NCBI RefSeq assembly: GCF_034932065.1
Contig: NZ_JAYGHP010000007.1
Location: forward strand, 154,507 to 218,506
Origin: Crocosphaera sp. UHCC 0190
Lineage (GTDB): Bacteria > Cyanobacteriota > Cyanobacteriia > Cyanobacteriales > Microcystaceae
Direction: 5' to 3'
Length of the DNA stretch: 64,000 nucleotides
Below the pieces are notes generated by a model, which was not told where the DNA came from, searched no databases, and worked only from the letters and a program-made list of their open reading frames with translations. The position numbers and the translations under genes were made by a program. Below are positions 9,643 through 18,121 of this stretch, piece after piece. Positions within the stretch are counted from its first letter, which is position 1; each line of letters starts with the position of its first letter.

Positions 9643-12119
9643 GGGAGGTTTTCAGTAGTAGAAATATTTTGATTAATACAATCTTTCAAGCTGTTAACAA
9701 ATTGTTGGACGTGAGGTTCATCTAGCATAGTTTCATGGTCTCCTTCAATGATATGCTCGTTCACCACACCTCGGACTAATTTTTTCCATCCTTTTTGAGC
9801 TTCTAGACTCTCGCTGTCGTTTTTAAATAGCTCTATCGTTCCCGAAAAAAGCCTTTTTGGAATGTACTTTTTCCTAGCTTTGGCATGAGTCATGTGGACA
9901 TAATGAATTTGCCGCCCTTGAGGATCATCAGAAAAAGTCGTTTTCGTTTTTGTTAAGAATTTTTGGAAGAAGCTAAGGATAAATTTTGGATGTCGCAGTC
10001 GCTTAAAGAATTCGCTGACATAATACCAAAAATCTCTGGGTTTTAAGCGAGGTGGGCTTTGGGTATCAATGATCGCTAACAAAGCCACTGTTTCCCCTTT
10101 TGCTTGCATTTGAAGTGCAATTTCAAATGCCACAATACCTCCCATGCAACGCCCAGCTAAAAAATAGGGGCCGTGAGGCTGAATAGCTTGAATTTTCTCA
10201 ACATAGTAAGCAGCCATTTCCTCCACATTATCGTGAGGCTTATCCTTGCCATCCATTCCTAACTGTTCTAACCCGTAAACAGGTCGTTCAGGAGCAAAAT
10301 AATGAGCTAAGTCAGTGTAGTGTAAAGCGGTACAAGCTGCTGGTGGCAGAAGAAATAGGGGCGGTTTATCCCCTTTAGCTTGCAGGGGAACAACGGGTAT
10401 CCAAGGAATGGTAATTTCTTCTTGGCGAAGGATATTGGCTAGTTTCTCGATAGTCGGAAATTCAACGAGGGTATTTAATGGCAGCTTTTTGCCGAATTTT
10501 TCTTCAATTTGATTTAACAGGCGAATAGCGAGTAAAGATTTGCCTCCTAGGGCAAAAAAGTTGTCAGTCACGCTCAGAGAATGAGTGTTAAAAATCCCCT
10601 CCCAAATTTGCGTCAGTTGCAATTCTAATTGATCCTGAGGTTTGACAAAGTTGGCTGAAGCTTGACTTTGAGACTCGGTAGAATCCTGCTGGCGATCGCG
10701 TTTTTCTTGAAATTGCTGTTTTTGGGCATCCGTTAGGGGTAAAAGTTGGGAAATCGGCTGTTCTGGTTCAGCCACTATATTCTCTAGCACGGTTTGGTAA
10801 TGCTGGAGCATTTGGGTGATCGTCGTTTCTTCAAAGAGATCGACGTTGTATTTCAAGACGGCACTCAATTCTCCCTTATCTTCTTCCATAGAAAGAAAGA
10901 GATCGAAATCAGTCCCCCTCTGTTCTTCTAAAGAAGTGATGGTCAAGTCCCTCAGTTTGGGATTCTGAAGGACGACATTTTGAAGGGCAAACATGATCTG
11001 AGACAGGGGAACATTGATTAGGTTGAGTCGGCTGACTAACAATTGAATCGGCAGATCTTGGTGAGCGTAGGCTTGCGCGCTCTGGTGGCGGACTTGACCA
11101 AGAAATTCTCGAAAACTGGGATTGCCAGACAGATTGCTACGGTAGATAATCAGGTTGACAAAATAACCAATTAGCTTCTGAATTTCACTGCGGTTGCGAT
11201 TGGCAATGGGAGTACAAAGAAAAACCTCATCCTGACCTAGATAGGTATGCAGCAAGACTTTAAAGGCAGCCAAGAGGGTAATAAAGGGGGTGACTCCTTC
11301 TTCGCTGGTGAAAGTGTTCAGTTTTTCACTAAGCTCTTTAGGCAAGACTAAGACTTGCCGTTCCCGTTGCCCAGAAGAAATTGGGGGTTTTGTTCGATCA
11401 GCTGGCAGTTGCTGGGATGGCAGATCTGACAGTTGCCCCTGCCAGAAATTGAGCAAGGTATCGAGAAACTCTCCCTGAAGCCATTGTCTTTGCCAAACCG
11501 CAAAATCAGCATATTGTATGGGCAAATCGGGCAAGGAGGGGAGAGATTGACCACTAGAAAAGGTTTGGTAGAGTTCAGCTAACTCTCGAAACAGAACGCC
11601 ATCAGACCAGGCATCATAGACGATGTGATGGAGAGTAATCAGGACAAAATAACTGTCTGATGTTAATTTAATTAGAGTGGTGCGGAACAGGGGACCCGTG
11701 CTGAGATTAAAGGGGCGTTCTGCTTCTTCGTCGGCGAGTTGGAGAGCTTTAGAAAAGCGATCGCCTTCAGGATAGGTAGTCAAGTCCATTGTGAGAAGGG
11801 GTTGGGGGTCGACAGGCGCGATCACCTGGACAGGATGACCGTCTGAACTATGAAAGGTCGTTCTCAAGATTTCATGGCGGAGCCGAAGGGCGTTGAAACT
11901 TTTTTCCAAAGCTTCAACGTTCAGTTCTCCTCGTACTCGAAAGCCATAGGGAACGTTATAGTCAGCACTCCCAGGGTTCAGTTGGTCAAGCAACCACAAC
12001 CGCTCCTGAGGAAAGGAAAGGGGAAGATTATCCTTTCGTTCCACTGGCTGTAAAGGGGGAGCTTCGTTCCGAAATCTCATCAAAGTCCTAACAGACTCCC
12101 AAATCTCTGGATGTTTCAT
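9618..12119 (-). CDS. NRPS: condensation - carrier protein - thioesterase
   Basis: An 833-residue non-ribosomal peptide synthetase module without an adenylation domain. The condensation domain (about 30-450) has LSFPQERLWLLDQL and the catalytic HHIVYDAWSDG (His164, His165, Asp169; the usual Gly after Asp is Ala). The carrier domain (about 500-565) has FFALGGKSLL with the phosphopantetheine Ser528. The type I thioesterase (about 585-815) has the nucleophile elbow GRCMGG, where the usual Ser is Cys658; Asp685 and His795 (GDHE) complete a plausible triad. It probably joins a carrier-bound acyl group, here the predicted (halo)pyrrolyl unit, to an acceptor and releases the product. The second substrate must be loaded on the carrier in trans or be a free amine or alcohol. 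It overlaps the downstream ABC exporter, and the free A and carrier proteins lie upstream on the same strand. Confidence 0.92.
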   Translation of the reverse strand: MKHPEIWESVRTLMRFRNEAPPLQPVERKDNLPLSFPQERLWLLDQLNPGSADYNVPYGFRVRGELNVEALEKSFNALRLRHEILRTTFHSSDGHPVQVIAPVDPQPLLTMDLTTYPEGDRFSKALQLADEEAERPFNLSTGPLFRTTLIKLTSDSYFVLITLHHIVYDAWSDGVLFRELAELYQTFSSGQSLPSLPDLPIQYADFAVWQRQWLQGEFLDTLLNFWQGQLSDLPSQQLPADRTKPPISSGQRERQVLVLPKELSEKLNTFTSEEGVTPFITLLAAFKVLLHTYLGQDEVFLCTPIANRNRSEIQKLIGYFVNLIIYRSNLSGNPSFREFLGQVRHQSAQAYAHQDLPIQLLVSRLNLINVPLSQIMFALQNVVLQNPKLRDLTITSLEEQRGTDFDLFLSMEEDKGELSAVLKYNVDLFEETTITQMLQHYQTVLENIVAEPEQPISQLLPLTDAQKQQFQEKRDRQQDSTESQSQASANFVKPQDQLELQLTQIWEGIFNTHSLSVTDNFFALGGKSLLAIRLLNQIEEKFGKKLPLNTLVEFPTIEKLANILRQEEITIPWIPVVPLQAKGDKPPLFLLPPAACTALHYTDLAHYFAPERPVYGLEQLGMDGKDKPHDNVEEMAAYYVEKIQAIQPHGPYFLAGRCMGGIVAFEIALQMQAKGETVALLAIIDTQSPPRLKPRDFWYYVSEFFKRLRHPKFILSFFQKFLTKTKTTFSDDPQGRQIHYVHMTHAKARKKYIPKRLFSGTIELFKNDSESLEAQKGWKKLVRGVVNEHIIEGDHETMLDEPHVQQFVNSLKDCINQNISTTENLPCSSRNYP

Positions 12120-12168
12120 TGATTTTCTCTACCTGATTAACTAAAAAAAATTAACTCTGTTCCCATCG

Positions 12169-13191
12169 CTAGACACTTGGGACGGTAAGTTGACCTCCAA
12201 TCTGGCGAGCGGCCGCAAAGCTTGCCCAGGATGTAGCCGCTAGCAATTCTCGATCAAATGGATGAACCTTGCGAAATTGACGGACAACAGGCTCGCTTAC
12301 CTGATAGGAAGCGATTGCAGTCAGCATGGCCAGTCTTGCTTCTGGTTTCAAAGAATCATCCAGTGTCTCGATCGCTTCTTCAACCCAGTAAGTGCCTAAG
12401 GGGGGAGGATTACCATCCCAAGATTTTAGATAATCCTTCACCAACTCTTGGACAGATTCGGACAGCACAGCTTGACCCTCCTGTTCAACAGTGGCGGCAA
12501 ATTGAGCTAAAGCGTTTGCTACAGTAGGGTTGCCTCTTGCCCATTTAAGGTCTTCAGGAAGTGCCGTCCGAGGCAGGAGGTTCAAGGAAGCTCCTGGCTT
12601 GTAAATTGTCCTGCTTCTTAGTTGATTTTTCAGCCAGCCGAACACCTGTCCTTTGAGTTGTTTGCATTTATTCAATTTCGAGAAGTTTTCTTCTTCTGAT
12701 TCTTGGGGCAAGAAAATATTAAGCATTCGATTGAGATAATGGAAAAGTATCGCTGTAGTTATGATTTCAGGAGCTTCTTTCCTACTAAAAGGCGGCGATT
12801 GTACAATTTTTGCTTCTGGTGATAAAGTAGCCAAGCTCCACTTGACTAACAATCGTTTTTTCTTGTTGGGAATTAAATTCAGAGCTTTCGAGTCAAGGGC
12901 TTGTTTAACATCGTTTGCGGTGTGACTGCTAGCACAAAAGGGACATTGATTAACTTTGGAGACAGCACTGATTATGGCCTCTTTATTCTGAGGAGAAACT
13001 TGCTGAGTTACTAACTCGGTTTCATAATATAATATCCAAACTGCTTTTAATAATCTGATGATTAGAGCATGAAGGGCGAATGGCTTTCCCCAAGTGTGAT
13101 GTCGCTTAATAATATTTTTTATCTCCTCAACACCTGGCTCTAATTGTGCAGTTGGATTATTGAAATACTTTACTTGTTCTAGTTTTTTCAT
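12169..13191 (-). CDS. AhpD-like/carboxymuconolactone decarboxylase-like protein
   Basis: A 340-residue, mostly helical protein. Its N-terminal half has the AhpD-type signature: an AIISAVSKVNQ helix followed by CPFCASSHT, a Cys-x-x-Cys pair with a His four residues after the second Cys, which in AhpD forms the peroxidase or disulfide-reducing site. It is about twice the usual AhpD length, and the second half (from about residue 190) lacks a clear second CxxC. Family members act as alkylhydroperoxidases or as redox partners. It lies between the TauE-type transporter and the NRPS gene, 50 bp from the latter, so it is probably part of the biosynthetic operon. It may protect against peroxide leaking from the flavin enzymes or perform a tailoring step; both are inferences. 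Confidence 0.7.
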   Translation of the reverse strand: MKKLEQVKYFNNPTAQLEPGVEEIKNIIKRHHTWGKPFALHALIIRLLKAVWILYYETELVTQQVSPQNKEAIISAVSKVNQCPFCASSHTANDVKQALDSKALNLIPNKKKRLLVKWSLATLSPEAKIVQSPPFSRKEAPEIITTAILFHYLNRMLNIFLPQESEEENFSKLNKCKQLKGQVFGWLKNQLRSRTIYKPGASLNLLPRTALPEDLKWARGNPTVANALAQFAATVEQEGQAVLSESVQELVKDYLKSWDGNPPPLGTYWVEEAIETLDDSLKPEARLAMLTAIASYQVSEPVVRQFRKVHPFDRELLAATSWASFAAARQIGGQLTVPSV

Positions 13192-13230
13192 TGTTTCTTA
13201 GCTATTGTGCATTTAAGCAACTTATCACAT

Positions 13231-13317
13231 ATAGCAGTCCTGTTTTAGTTTTGAGAACAATATCTCAGAATAAGGGTTAGGGGTTAGGGAATCTTACAAA
13301 TCATTGAGGACTGCTAT
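13231..13317. repeat. MITE-like element, 87 bp with 11-bp perfect terminal inverted repeats
   Basis: The ends ATAGCAGTCCT (13231-13241) and AGGACTGCTAT (13307-13317) are perfect inverted copies. The interior carries a GGGTTAGGGGTTAGGG stretch. It fills the gap between the AhpD-like and TauE-like genes, in the middle of the natural-product cluster. No target-site duplication is obvious. I recall similar AGCAGTCCT repeats in other cyanobacterial intergenic regions, but cannot check this here. Confidence 0.6.
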
Positions 13318-13338
13318 CGTTTATGCACCATAAATAGT

Positions 13339-14346
13339 TTATTGACTGTTTTTATCTCCTAATTCTTGGACAACAGAATTCATCTTGCCGAAGCCGAAGA
13401 AGAAGAATAAACCAATCAAAAACACGGTAAGAGTAAACAATAACAAAGATATGTTACTGTAAGGTTTAACAATCAACCAAGCTCCTAAAAACTGGGCTAA
13501 CAAGACAAAATAGAGAAACTTAACTATAGATTCTCTAGTGAAACCAGTAATAAAATAGGCTCCCAACGGAGCTCCAAAAATAACGACAGGAATGCAAACT
13601 AGCAAGTAATTCCAGGCTTCAGGTTGAAAATCTTTCAAAGCAAAAACGTGGAGCAAAAAGCCAATGACTGTATTACCTGCCATTAAACAAACACTGGTTG
13701 GGGTCGCAATTTTTTCAGACAAACGATAGCGAGTTGTCATGATAGAAAAGCTAAAAATATCAATCCCACTTCCCACGAGACTAGAGATAATACCGCCTAA
13801 AAATCCGATCCCTACCAAAAACATTTTTCCTTTGGGAGAAAACGAAGGTAATTCCTCTCGAACGACTCGATTTTTGTTGGTATTCAAGAAAAAGAGAACA
13901 CAGCCAAAACTTAACCATAGGGAGACAAAGAACATTTTGGTGTAAGCTGGCGAAGTCAAGGGAGCAATGACAAAAGCCCCAAAAACCATCCCGAAAACTC
14001 CGCCAATGCTACAGAGGACTAGATAATTTTTCTCAACGGGAATTCTCCGCACAAAAATCAGATAAGCGGCTGAGGTCATGCCAAAGCTTTGAATCGCCAA
14101 ACTGAAGTTGCGGGCAACGGCAGGTTTGATATGAAAAATCAAGGTCATGACAGGAAAGGCGACTGCACCACCCCCTTCCGCAGTCGCCCCAGCGATAAAT
14201 GAACCAAATGCCATGGTCACTGACATGAACCACTCAGTAAGGAACAAATGCCATTGATGAGTGGCTCCCATGTAGATCAACCAGCCTGTTAAAATTAAAG
14301 TGGTTGGAATGAATTGATATCCAGGTATTCGGCGAATGGAGTCCAT
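13339..14346 (-). CDS. TauE/SafE family sulfite/organosulfur (anion) exporter
   Basis: A membrane protein of 335 residues from the chosen ATG, with about eight to nine hydrophobic segments. It shows the TauE/SafE features: a glycine-rich first repeat (GSFIAGATAEGGGAVAFPVM), PAVARNFSLAIQSFGM, and a second-half repeat (GFLGGIISSLVGSGIDIF). Family members are linked to export of sulfite, sulfoacetate or other anions. An in-frame TTG at 14361 gives a slightly longer form, but the ATG at 14346 is preferred. In this locus it lies between a halogenase and an AhpD-like protein, with two sulfotransferases nearby, so sulfite or sulfonate handling is attractive. Anion (halide) transport for the halogenase is a speculative alternative. 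A 29-bp palindrome lies 35 bp upstream. Confidence 0.82.
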   Translation of the reverse strand: MDSIRRIPGYQFIPTTLILTGWLIYMGATHQWHLFLTEWFMSVTMAFGSFIAGATAEGGGAVAFPVMTLIFHIKPAVARNFSLAIQSFGMTSAAYLIFVRRIPVEKNYLVLCSIGGVFGMVFGAFVIAPLTSPAYTKMFFVSLWLSFGCVLFFLNTNKNRVVREELPSFSPKGKMFLVGIGFLGGIISSLVGSGIDIFSFSIMTTRYRLSEKIATPTSVCLMAGNTVIGFLLHVFALKDFQPEAWNYLLVCIPVVIFGAPLGAYFITGFTRESIVKFLYFVLLAQFLGAWLIVKPYSNISLLLFTLTVFLIGLFFFFGFGKMNSVVQELGDKNSQ

Positions 14347-14380
14347 TGTATAGATTCTCAACTGTTTTGAAAGGTTCTAA

Positions 14381-14409
14381 GCTAAAACGCATTTAAAATG
14401 CGTTTTAGC
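14381..14409. promoter_or_regulatory. Perfect palindrome, 14-bp arms, upstream of TauE-like gene
   Basis: GCTAAAACGCATTT and its exact reverse complement flank a single A. It lies between the halogenase stop and the TauE-like start. It could be an operator for a dimeric regulator or, as RNA, a processing or attenuation hairpin. There is no U-run of the kind that marks an intrinsic terminator on the minus strand. Confidence 0.6.
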
Positions 14410-14532
14410 AAGTCAGAAGTTCTGGGAACACGAATGCACAGAAGTAATGAGGATTTTCCTTTTGAGGAGGTTCAATGTGTAACAACCCAAGAGCTTTAAA
14501 CAACCTGAAATTAACTTTCAGTGTTTTAATTC

Positions 14533-15855
14533 CTAGAGTGCAATACTATCGAGAATGCGATAACGGTTGGATTCAATTTTTTGTCCCTTTTTATCCCTAG
14601 GAGCAAGGCTGACAAAATTCTCAGAACGAGTCGTCATTTTAGAAACCACATCCATAAGTTCTTGCTCCATTAAGCTTTCAAACTGTACGGCGTTTTTGGC
14701 CATTTCATTCACTTCGCCTGTGGAACAATATTGGGGCAGAGCCAGAGAGCGACTGACTTCATATCTTCCCCGCAATTGCTTGGTATATAACGCTTGGTTG
14801 CTGGCGACTGACTTCGGGTTTTTAAAGCTACGATCAATCGCCCAAGTGGCTAAGTAAGCGGAATACATCCCTAAAATCATCCCGACTGAAAAAATAGGAT
14901 CAACAAAACCTGCGGCATCTCCTAGTAGGAAATATCCTGGCCCAGTGACTTGGGTTAGGCGGTAAGAATAATCCTGAATTTTGGCAAAACTTCCTTCACA
15001 AAATGTTGCTTCGGCTAAGAGATCTTTGAGAATAGGAATCTCATAGCATTTGCGAATAAAATAGGATTCCCATGATTCATCCGACCTTTTAGCAGTTTTC
15101 ATAAAATCAAGGGGAAGAATTAATCCGACACTGGTACTTTCCCGCAGGGGAATGTGCCAAGACCATCCCGCATCTCCCGTTTCGGTAATAGAAGAAACAA
15201 AAGTAGTAGGGGGAATTTGCCTTAACTTTTCACAGGGATAAATTTGATTATCTGCTCCAACATATTTAGAGTTTTTAAAGTATCCCCAAATACTCATAAA
15301 ACGGAAGTCTTCATCAACGGTGCGAATTCCAAGCTGTTTTCCTAAAACTGCACCCTGTCCGCTGGCATCCACCACAAAACGACAGAGGATTTCTCCCGTG
15401 GTTTTCTCTTTAACGTGACGATATTTGACTGTTTGTCTTTCTGCACTATCATCTAAATCGACTGCTAAAACAGCAATTTCTTCAAAGACTTCTGCTCCCT
15501 GTTCTCGCGTGTTTTCTAAGAGTATATGGTCAAAGCGATCGCGTTCTACATGATAGGCAGGACGAGTATAACCAAAGTCTTTAAAAGACATTTTGCGAAT
15601 TGTTCCATTCCAAACCACTGTCCCTCCAGCTTTCTCGATAAAGCCATCAGAGACAATTTTTTCACTAACTTTCGCTAGATCAGCATATTTCCAAAAATGG
15701 GGGATTAAATTTTCTCCGACGTGGAGACGCGGATGTTTTGCTTTCTCTAAAAGCACTACTTCATAGCCCTTTTGCGCTAAAAATGTGGCTGCCATAGTCC
15801 CAGATGGCCCGCCACCAATAACAACTACATCACATTTATGGGGAATAAACATCAT
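14533..15855 (-). CDS. FAD-dependent halogenase
   Basis: A 440-residue flavoprotein of the tryptophan/pyrrole halogenase superfamily. It uses FADH2, O2 and a halide to form HOX, which reacts through a conserved lysine. The FAD loop VVIGGGPSG (11-19), the halogenase hallmark WxWxIP as WSWHIP (231-236) and the second FAD motif GDAAGFVDPIFSVGM (about 312-326) are present. A lysine in GFIEKAGG (Lys75) is at the place expected for the catalytic lysine. WxWxIP separates it from geranylgeranyl reductases and monooxygenases. With a free carrier protein and a proline-type A domain directly upstream, it most resembles halogenases acting on carrier-bound pyrrole (PltA, Bmp2 type). A GAGAGG ribosome site is spaced better for the second Met (15852). 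A separate flavin reductase was not seen. Confidence 0.88.
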   Translation of the reverse strand: MMFIPHKCDVVVIGGGPSGTMAATFLAQKGYEVVLLEKAKHPRLHVGENLIPHFWKYADLAKVSEKIVSDGFIEKAGGTVVWNGTIRKMSFKDFGYTRPAYHVERDRFDHILLENTREQGAEVFEEIAVLAVDLDDSAERQTVKYRHVKEKTTGEILCRFVVDASGQGAVLGKQLGIRTVDEDFRFMSIWGYFKNSKYVGADNQIYPCEKLRQIPPTTFVSSITETGDAGWSWHIPLRESTSVGLILPLDFMKTAKRSDESWESYFIRKCYEIPILKDLLAEATFCEGSFAKIQDYSYRLTQVTGPGYFLLGDAAGFVDPIFSVGMILGMYSAYLATWAIDRSFKNPKSVASNQALYTKQLRGRYEVSRSLALPQYCSTGEVNEMAKNAVQFESLMEQELMDVVSKMTTRSENFVSLAPRDKKGQKIESNRYRILDSIAL

Positions 15856-15924
15856 ATCCTCTCACTAAACTATTAAATGTTTGCTCTACAGATTAACCAA
15901 TTCTTTAAAGTTGGCCAAGGGGCC

Positions 15925-16200
15925 TTAATTTTGGGGAGACAATTTATCGATCACGAAAGAACTAATAGCACTTACCGTCTCAAAATTTTCTAGCAAGACT
16001 TCATCGGGATCAAGAATTACTTGAAACTTATCTTCTAGGAAACTAATCATTTGAAAAATTCCAACCGAGTCAATGATTCCTTGTTCAATTAAAGGTAAAT
16101 CATTGTCTAAGTTCACTTCGGGTTTGTCATACATAAACTGCTCAGCTATATGCTTTTTGACAACCTGTTGTACTTCTTGTTCTTGTAAAGAAGATGACAT
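15925..16200 (-). CDS. Free-standing acyl/peptidyl carrier protein
   Basis: A 91-residue carrier protein. The phosphopantetheine attachment site is Ser45 in LIEQGIIDSVGIFQMISFLE. The GIxxS context, instead of the usual GxDSL, is like the stand-alone carriers that receive proline in pyrrole and anatoxin pathways (PltL, AnaD types, from memory). It would carry the prolyl and then pyrrolyl group between the A enzyme (next gene upstream), the dehydrogenase (23.2 kb) and the halogenase (next gene downstream, 69 bp away). It needs a phosphopantetheinyl transferase encoded elsewhere. The gap to the A gene is 218 bp, AT-rich, and may hold another promoter. Confidence 0.88.
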   Translation of the reverse strand: MSSSLQEQEVQQVVKKHIAEQFMYDKPEVNLDNDLPLIEQGIIDSVGIFQMISFLEDKFQVILDPDEVLLENFETVSAISSFVIDKLSPQN

Positions 16201-16418
16201 ACCATTTTTTCTCAGAATTTAATGACAATGTTTTGAATAGATTAAAAAGCCAACAGAAATTGAGTAAAATCTGTATACAATTCAGACTTATACTGCTAGA
16301 GTTATAAGAAATTAGAGTAGCTTAAATATTCTATTTGGCTAGTTAATTTTTGCTCCTAAATAATAACATAAATGACCATATTTGACAATTATTTGTGTGC
16401 AAATCTTCCAATATTGGT

Positions 16419-18023
16419 TTAAACATTCTCAGGCAATACTTCCTGACGTAGTAAAGTTTTATTAATTTTTCCGGTGGAAGTTTTCGGTAAGATTTGACGG
16501 AACTCAATTAGAGTAGGAAGCATATATTTGGGAAGTCGCTTAGCACAAAAAGACGCTAAATCACCCGACAGCAATTCCTCTCCCTCTCGTTTAACCACCA
16601 AGGCTTTAATCTTATTGCCAATTTCTTCATCGGGAATCGCAATGACCGCTGCCTCTTCTATGGCTGGATGGCTGTAGAGGGTGGTTTCAATTTCCCCTAG
16701 TTCAATGCGATAACCCCGACTCTTGATTTGGTTATCCCGCCTTCCGAGATAAAGATAGTTGCCTTCTGAATCTTGACGGACGAGATCCCCTGTGCGGTAG
16801 GCAGTTGTCGGAGCTAGATGGGGATAGAGGGGATAACTTACGAGGACTTGCTCGGTTTTTTCTGGACTTCCCCAATAGCCTGCCATCAGGGAAGGACTGC
16901 GGACATACAATTCCCCCACTTCCCCTGGTTGAGCCAGGGTGTTATCCTCCTTAACAGCGAAAACTTCTGTATTGGCACAAGCTCGCCCAATGGGGAGAGG
17001 TTCGACGCGATCGCCGGAGAGGGACTCCACTTCATAATAGGTACAGACGTTAGTTTCCGTAGGCCCGTAAAGGTTGTAATACTTAGCCTGGGGGAGTAAT
17101 TCCATCAACTGGCCTAAGTATTTAATAGGAAAAACCTCTCCGGCAAATAGGATAGTTCTCAGATCAGGAAATTGGTGTTCAGTTAACTTTCCCCTTAGCA
17201 CTAACTGAGTCAGGATAGAAGGAACTGAATACCAGATAGTGATTTCTTTTTCTTCGATAAATTTGGCCAAGTTAATCGGAAAAACTGATAATTCTGGAGG
17301 AACAAGAATGATTGTCCCTCCAGCTTTGATGGTGGCGAAAATATCGAAGATCGAAAGATCAAAGTGAAAAGGGGCGTGGCTAGATACCCGATCCGAAGGT
17401 TGTACCTGGAAACATTCACAAGCCCAATTAACAAACGTTAAAGAAGCTCTGTGGCTGATGGCAACGCCTTTAGGAGTGCCTGTTGAGCCAGATGTATAAA
17501 GAATATAGGCTAGATCGTTTTCAATGAGATCTGGGCTGGCAGAAACAGGCTTAGTTGCCAATACATCCTGCCAATTAAGCGTTGGGGCTGTTGAGATCTG
17601 CTTGAGAGAATCAATCGGTGTCTTATTGGTCAAAATCAAGCATTTTAAGCATGATAGATCCGACAAACTATTTTTTTGCCAAAGAATCAACTGTTTCTCA
17701 TCAGTCACCAGGGCTTTTATGCCGCAATTTCTGATAATAAAATCTATTCTTTCCGTGGGTGCAGAGGGATCGAGAGGGACGTAAACCCCTCCCGCCTTTA
17801 AAATTCCAAAAATAGCGATAACTGACTCAATCGACTTTTTCAGATAGATTCCCACCGGATCACCTCGGCTGATGCCAGATTTCAGCAGAACATGGGCTAG
17901 TTGACTTGAGACAGCCTCTAAACCGCCATAAGTTATCTCACTGCCTTTAGAGATAACGGCCGTTTGCCCTGGAAAGCGATTGGCACTCACTTCCAAAAGC
18001 TGCTGTAAAACATAAGGAAGCAT
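16419..18023 (-). CDS. Stand-alone adenylation enzyme, predicted L-prolyl-AMP ligase
   Basis: A 534-residue A domain that activates an amino acid with ATP and loads it on a carrier protein. Core motifs: A3 YTSGSTGTPKGV, A4 FDLSIFDIF, A5 NLYGPTETN, A7 YRTGDL, A8 GRRDNQIKSRGYRIELGEIE, A10 PKTSTGKINK with Lys519. Aligning by eye to the phenylalanine enzyme PheA, the pocket residues are Asp222, Leu223, Phe226, Tyr265, Leu292, Ala294, Leu318, Val326, Cys327, Lys519, that is DLFYLALVCK. From memory this differs by one residue from the code of the prolyl-AMP ligases of pyoluteorin/prodiginine pathways (DLLYLALVCK). This supports L-proline as substrate and the neighbouring 91-residue carrier as partner. 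It is the first gene of the minus-strand cluster, 98 bp from a divergent glycosyltransferase. Confidence 0.9.
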   Translation of the reverse strand: MLPYVLQQLLEVSANRFPGQTAVISKGSEITYGGLEAVSSQLAHVLLKSGISRGDPVGIYLKKSIESVIAIFGILKAGGVYVPLDPSAPTERIDFIIRNCGIKALVTDEKQLILWQKNSLSDLSCLKCLILTNKTPIDSLKQISTAPTLNWQDVLATKPVSASPDLIENDLAYILYTSGSTGTPKGVAISHRASLTFVNWACECFQVQPSDRVSSHAPFHFDLSIFDIFATIKAGGTIILVPPELSVFPINLAKFIEEKEITIWYSVPSILTQLVLRGKLTEHQFPDLRTILFAGEVFPIKYLGQLMELLPQAKYYNLYGPTETNVCTYYEVESLSGDRVEPLPIGRACANTEVFAVKEDNTLAQPGEVGELYVRSPSLMAGYWGSPEKTEQVLVSYPLYPHLAPTTAYRTGDLVRQDSEGNYLYLGRRDNQIKSRGYRIELGEIETTLYSHPAIEEAAVIAIPDEEIGNKIKALVVKREGEELLSGDLASFCAKRLPKYMLPTLIEFRQILPKTSTGKINKTLLRQEVLPENV

Positions 18024-18077
18024 AGATAACTTTTTCCTTAAAAAAGCTTAATTTAATGAAATTGTAGGAGTTTCTTC

Positions 18078-18083
18078 TATAAT
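18078..18083 (+). promoter_or_regulatory. Possible -10 box for the 18.1-kb glycosyltransferase
   Basis: A perfect TATAAT 39 bp upstream of the ATG, in the 98-bp gap between divergent genes. No convincing -35 box at the usual distance; AT-rich context makes chance possible. Confidence 0.3.
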
Positions 18084-18121
18084 CATAAGTGTACTCTTAG
18101 ATAACGTCAATACAAAAAAAG

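Noticed and set aside
14533..15855. Geranylgeranyl reductase family
   Set aside because: The WxWxIP halogenase motif and the biosynthetic neighbours favour a halogenase.
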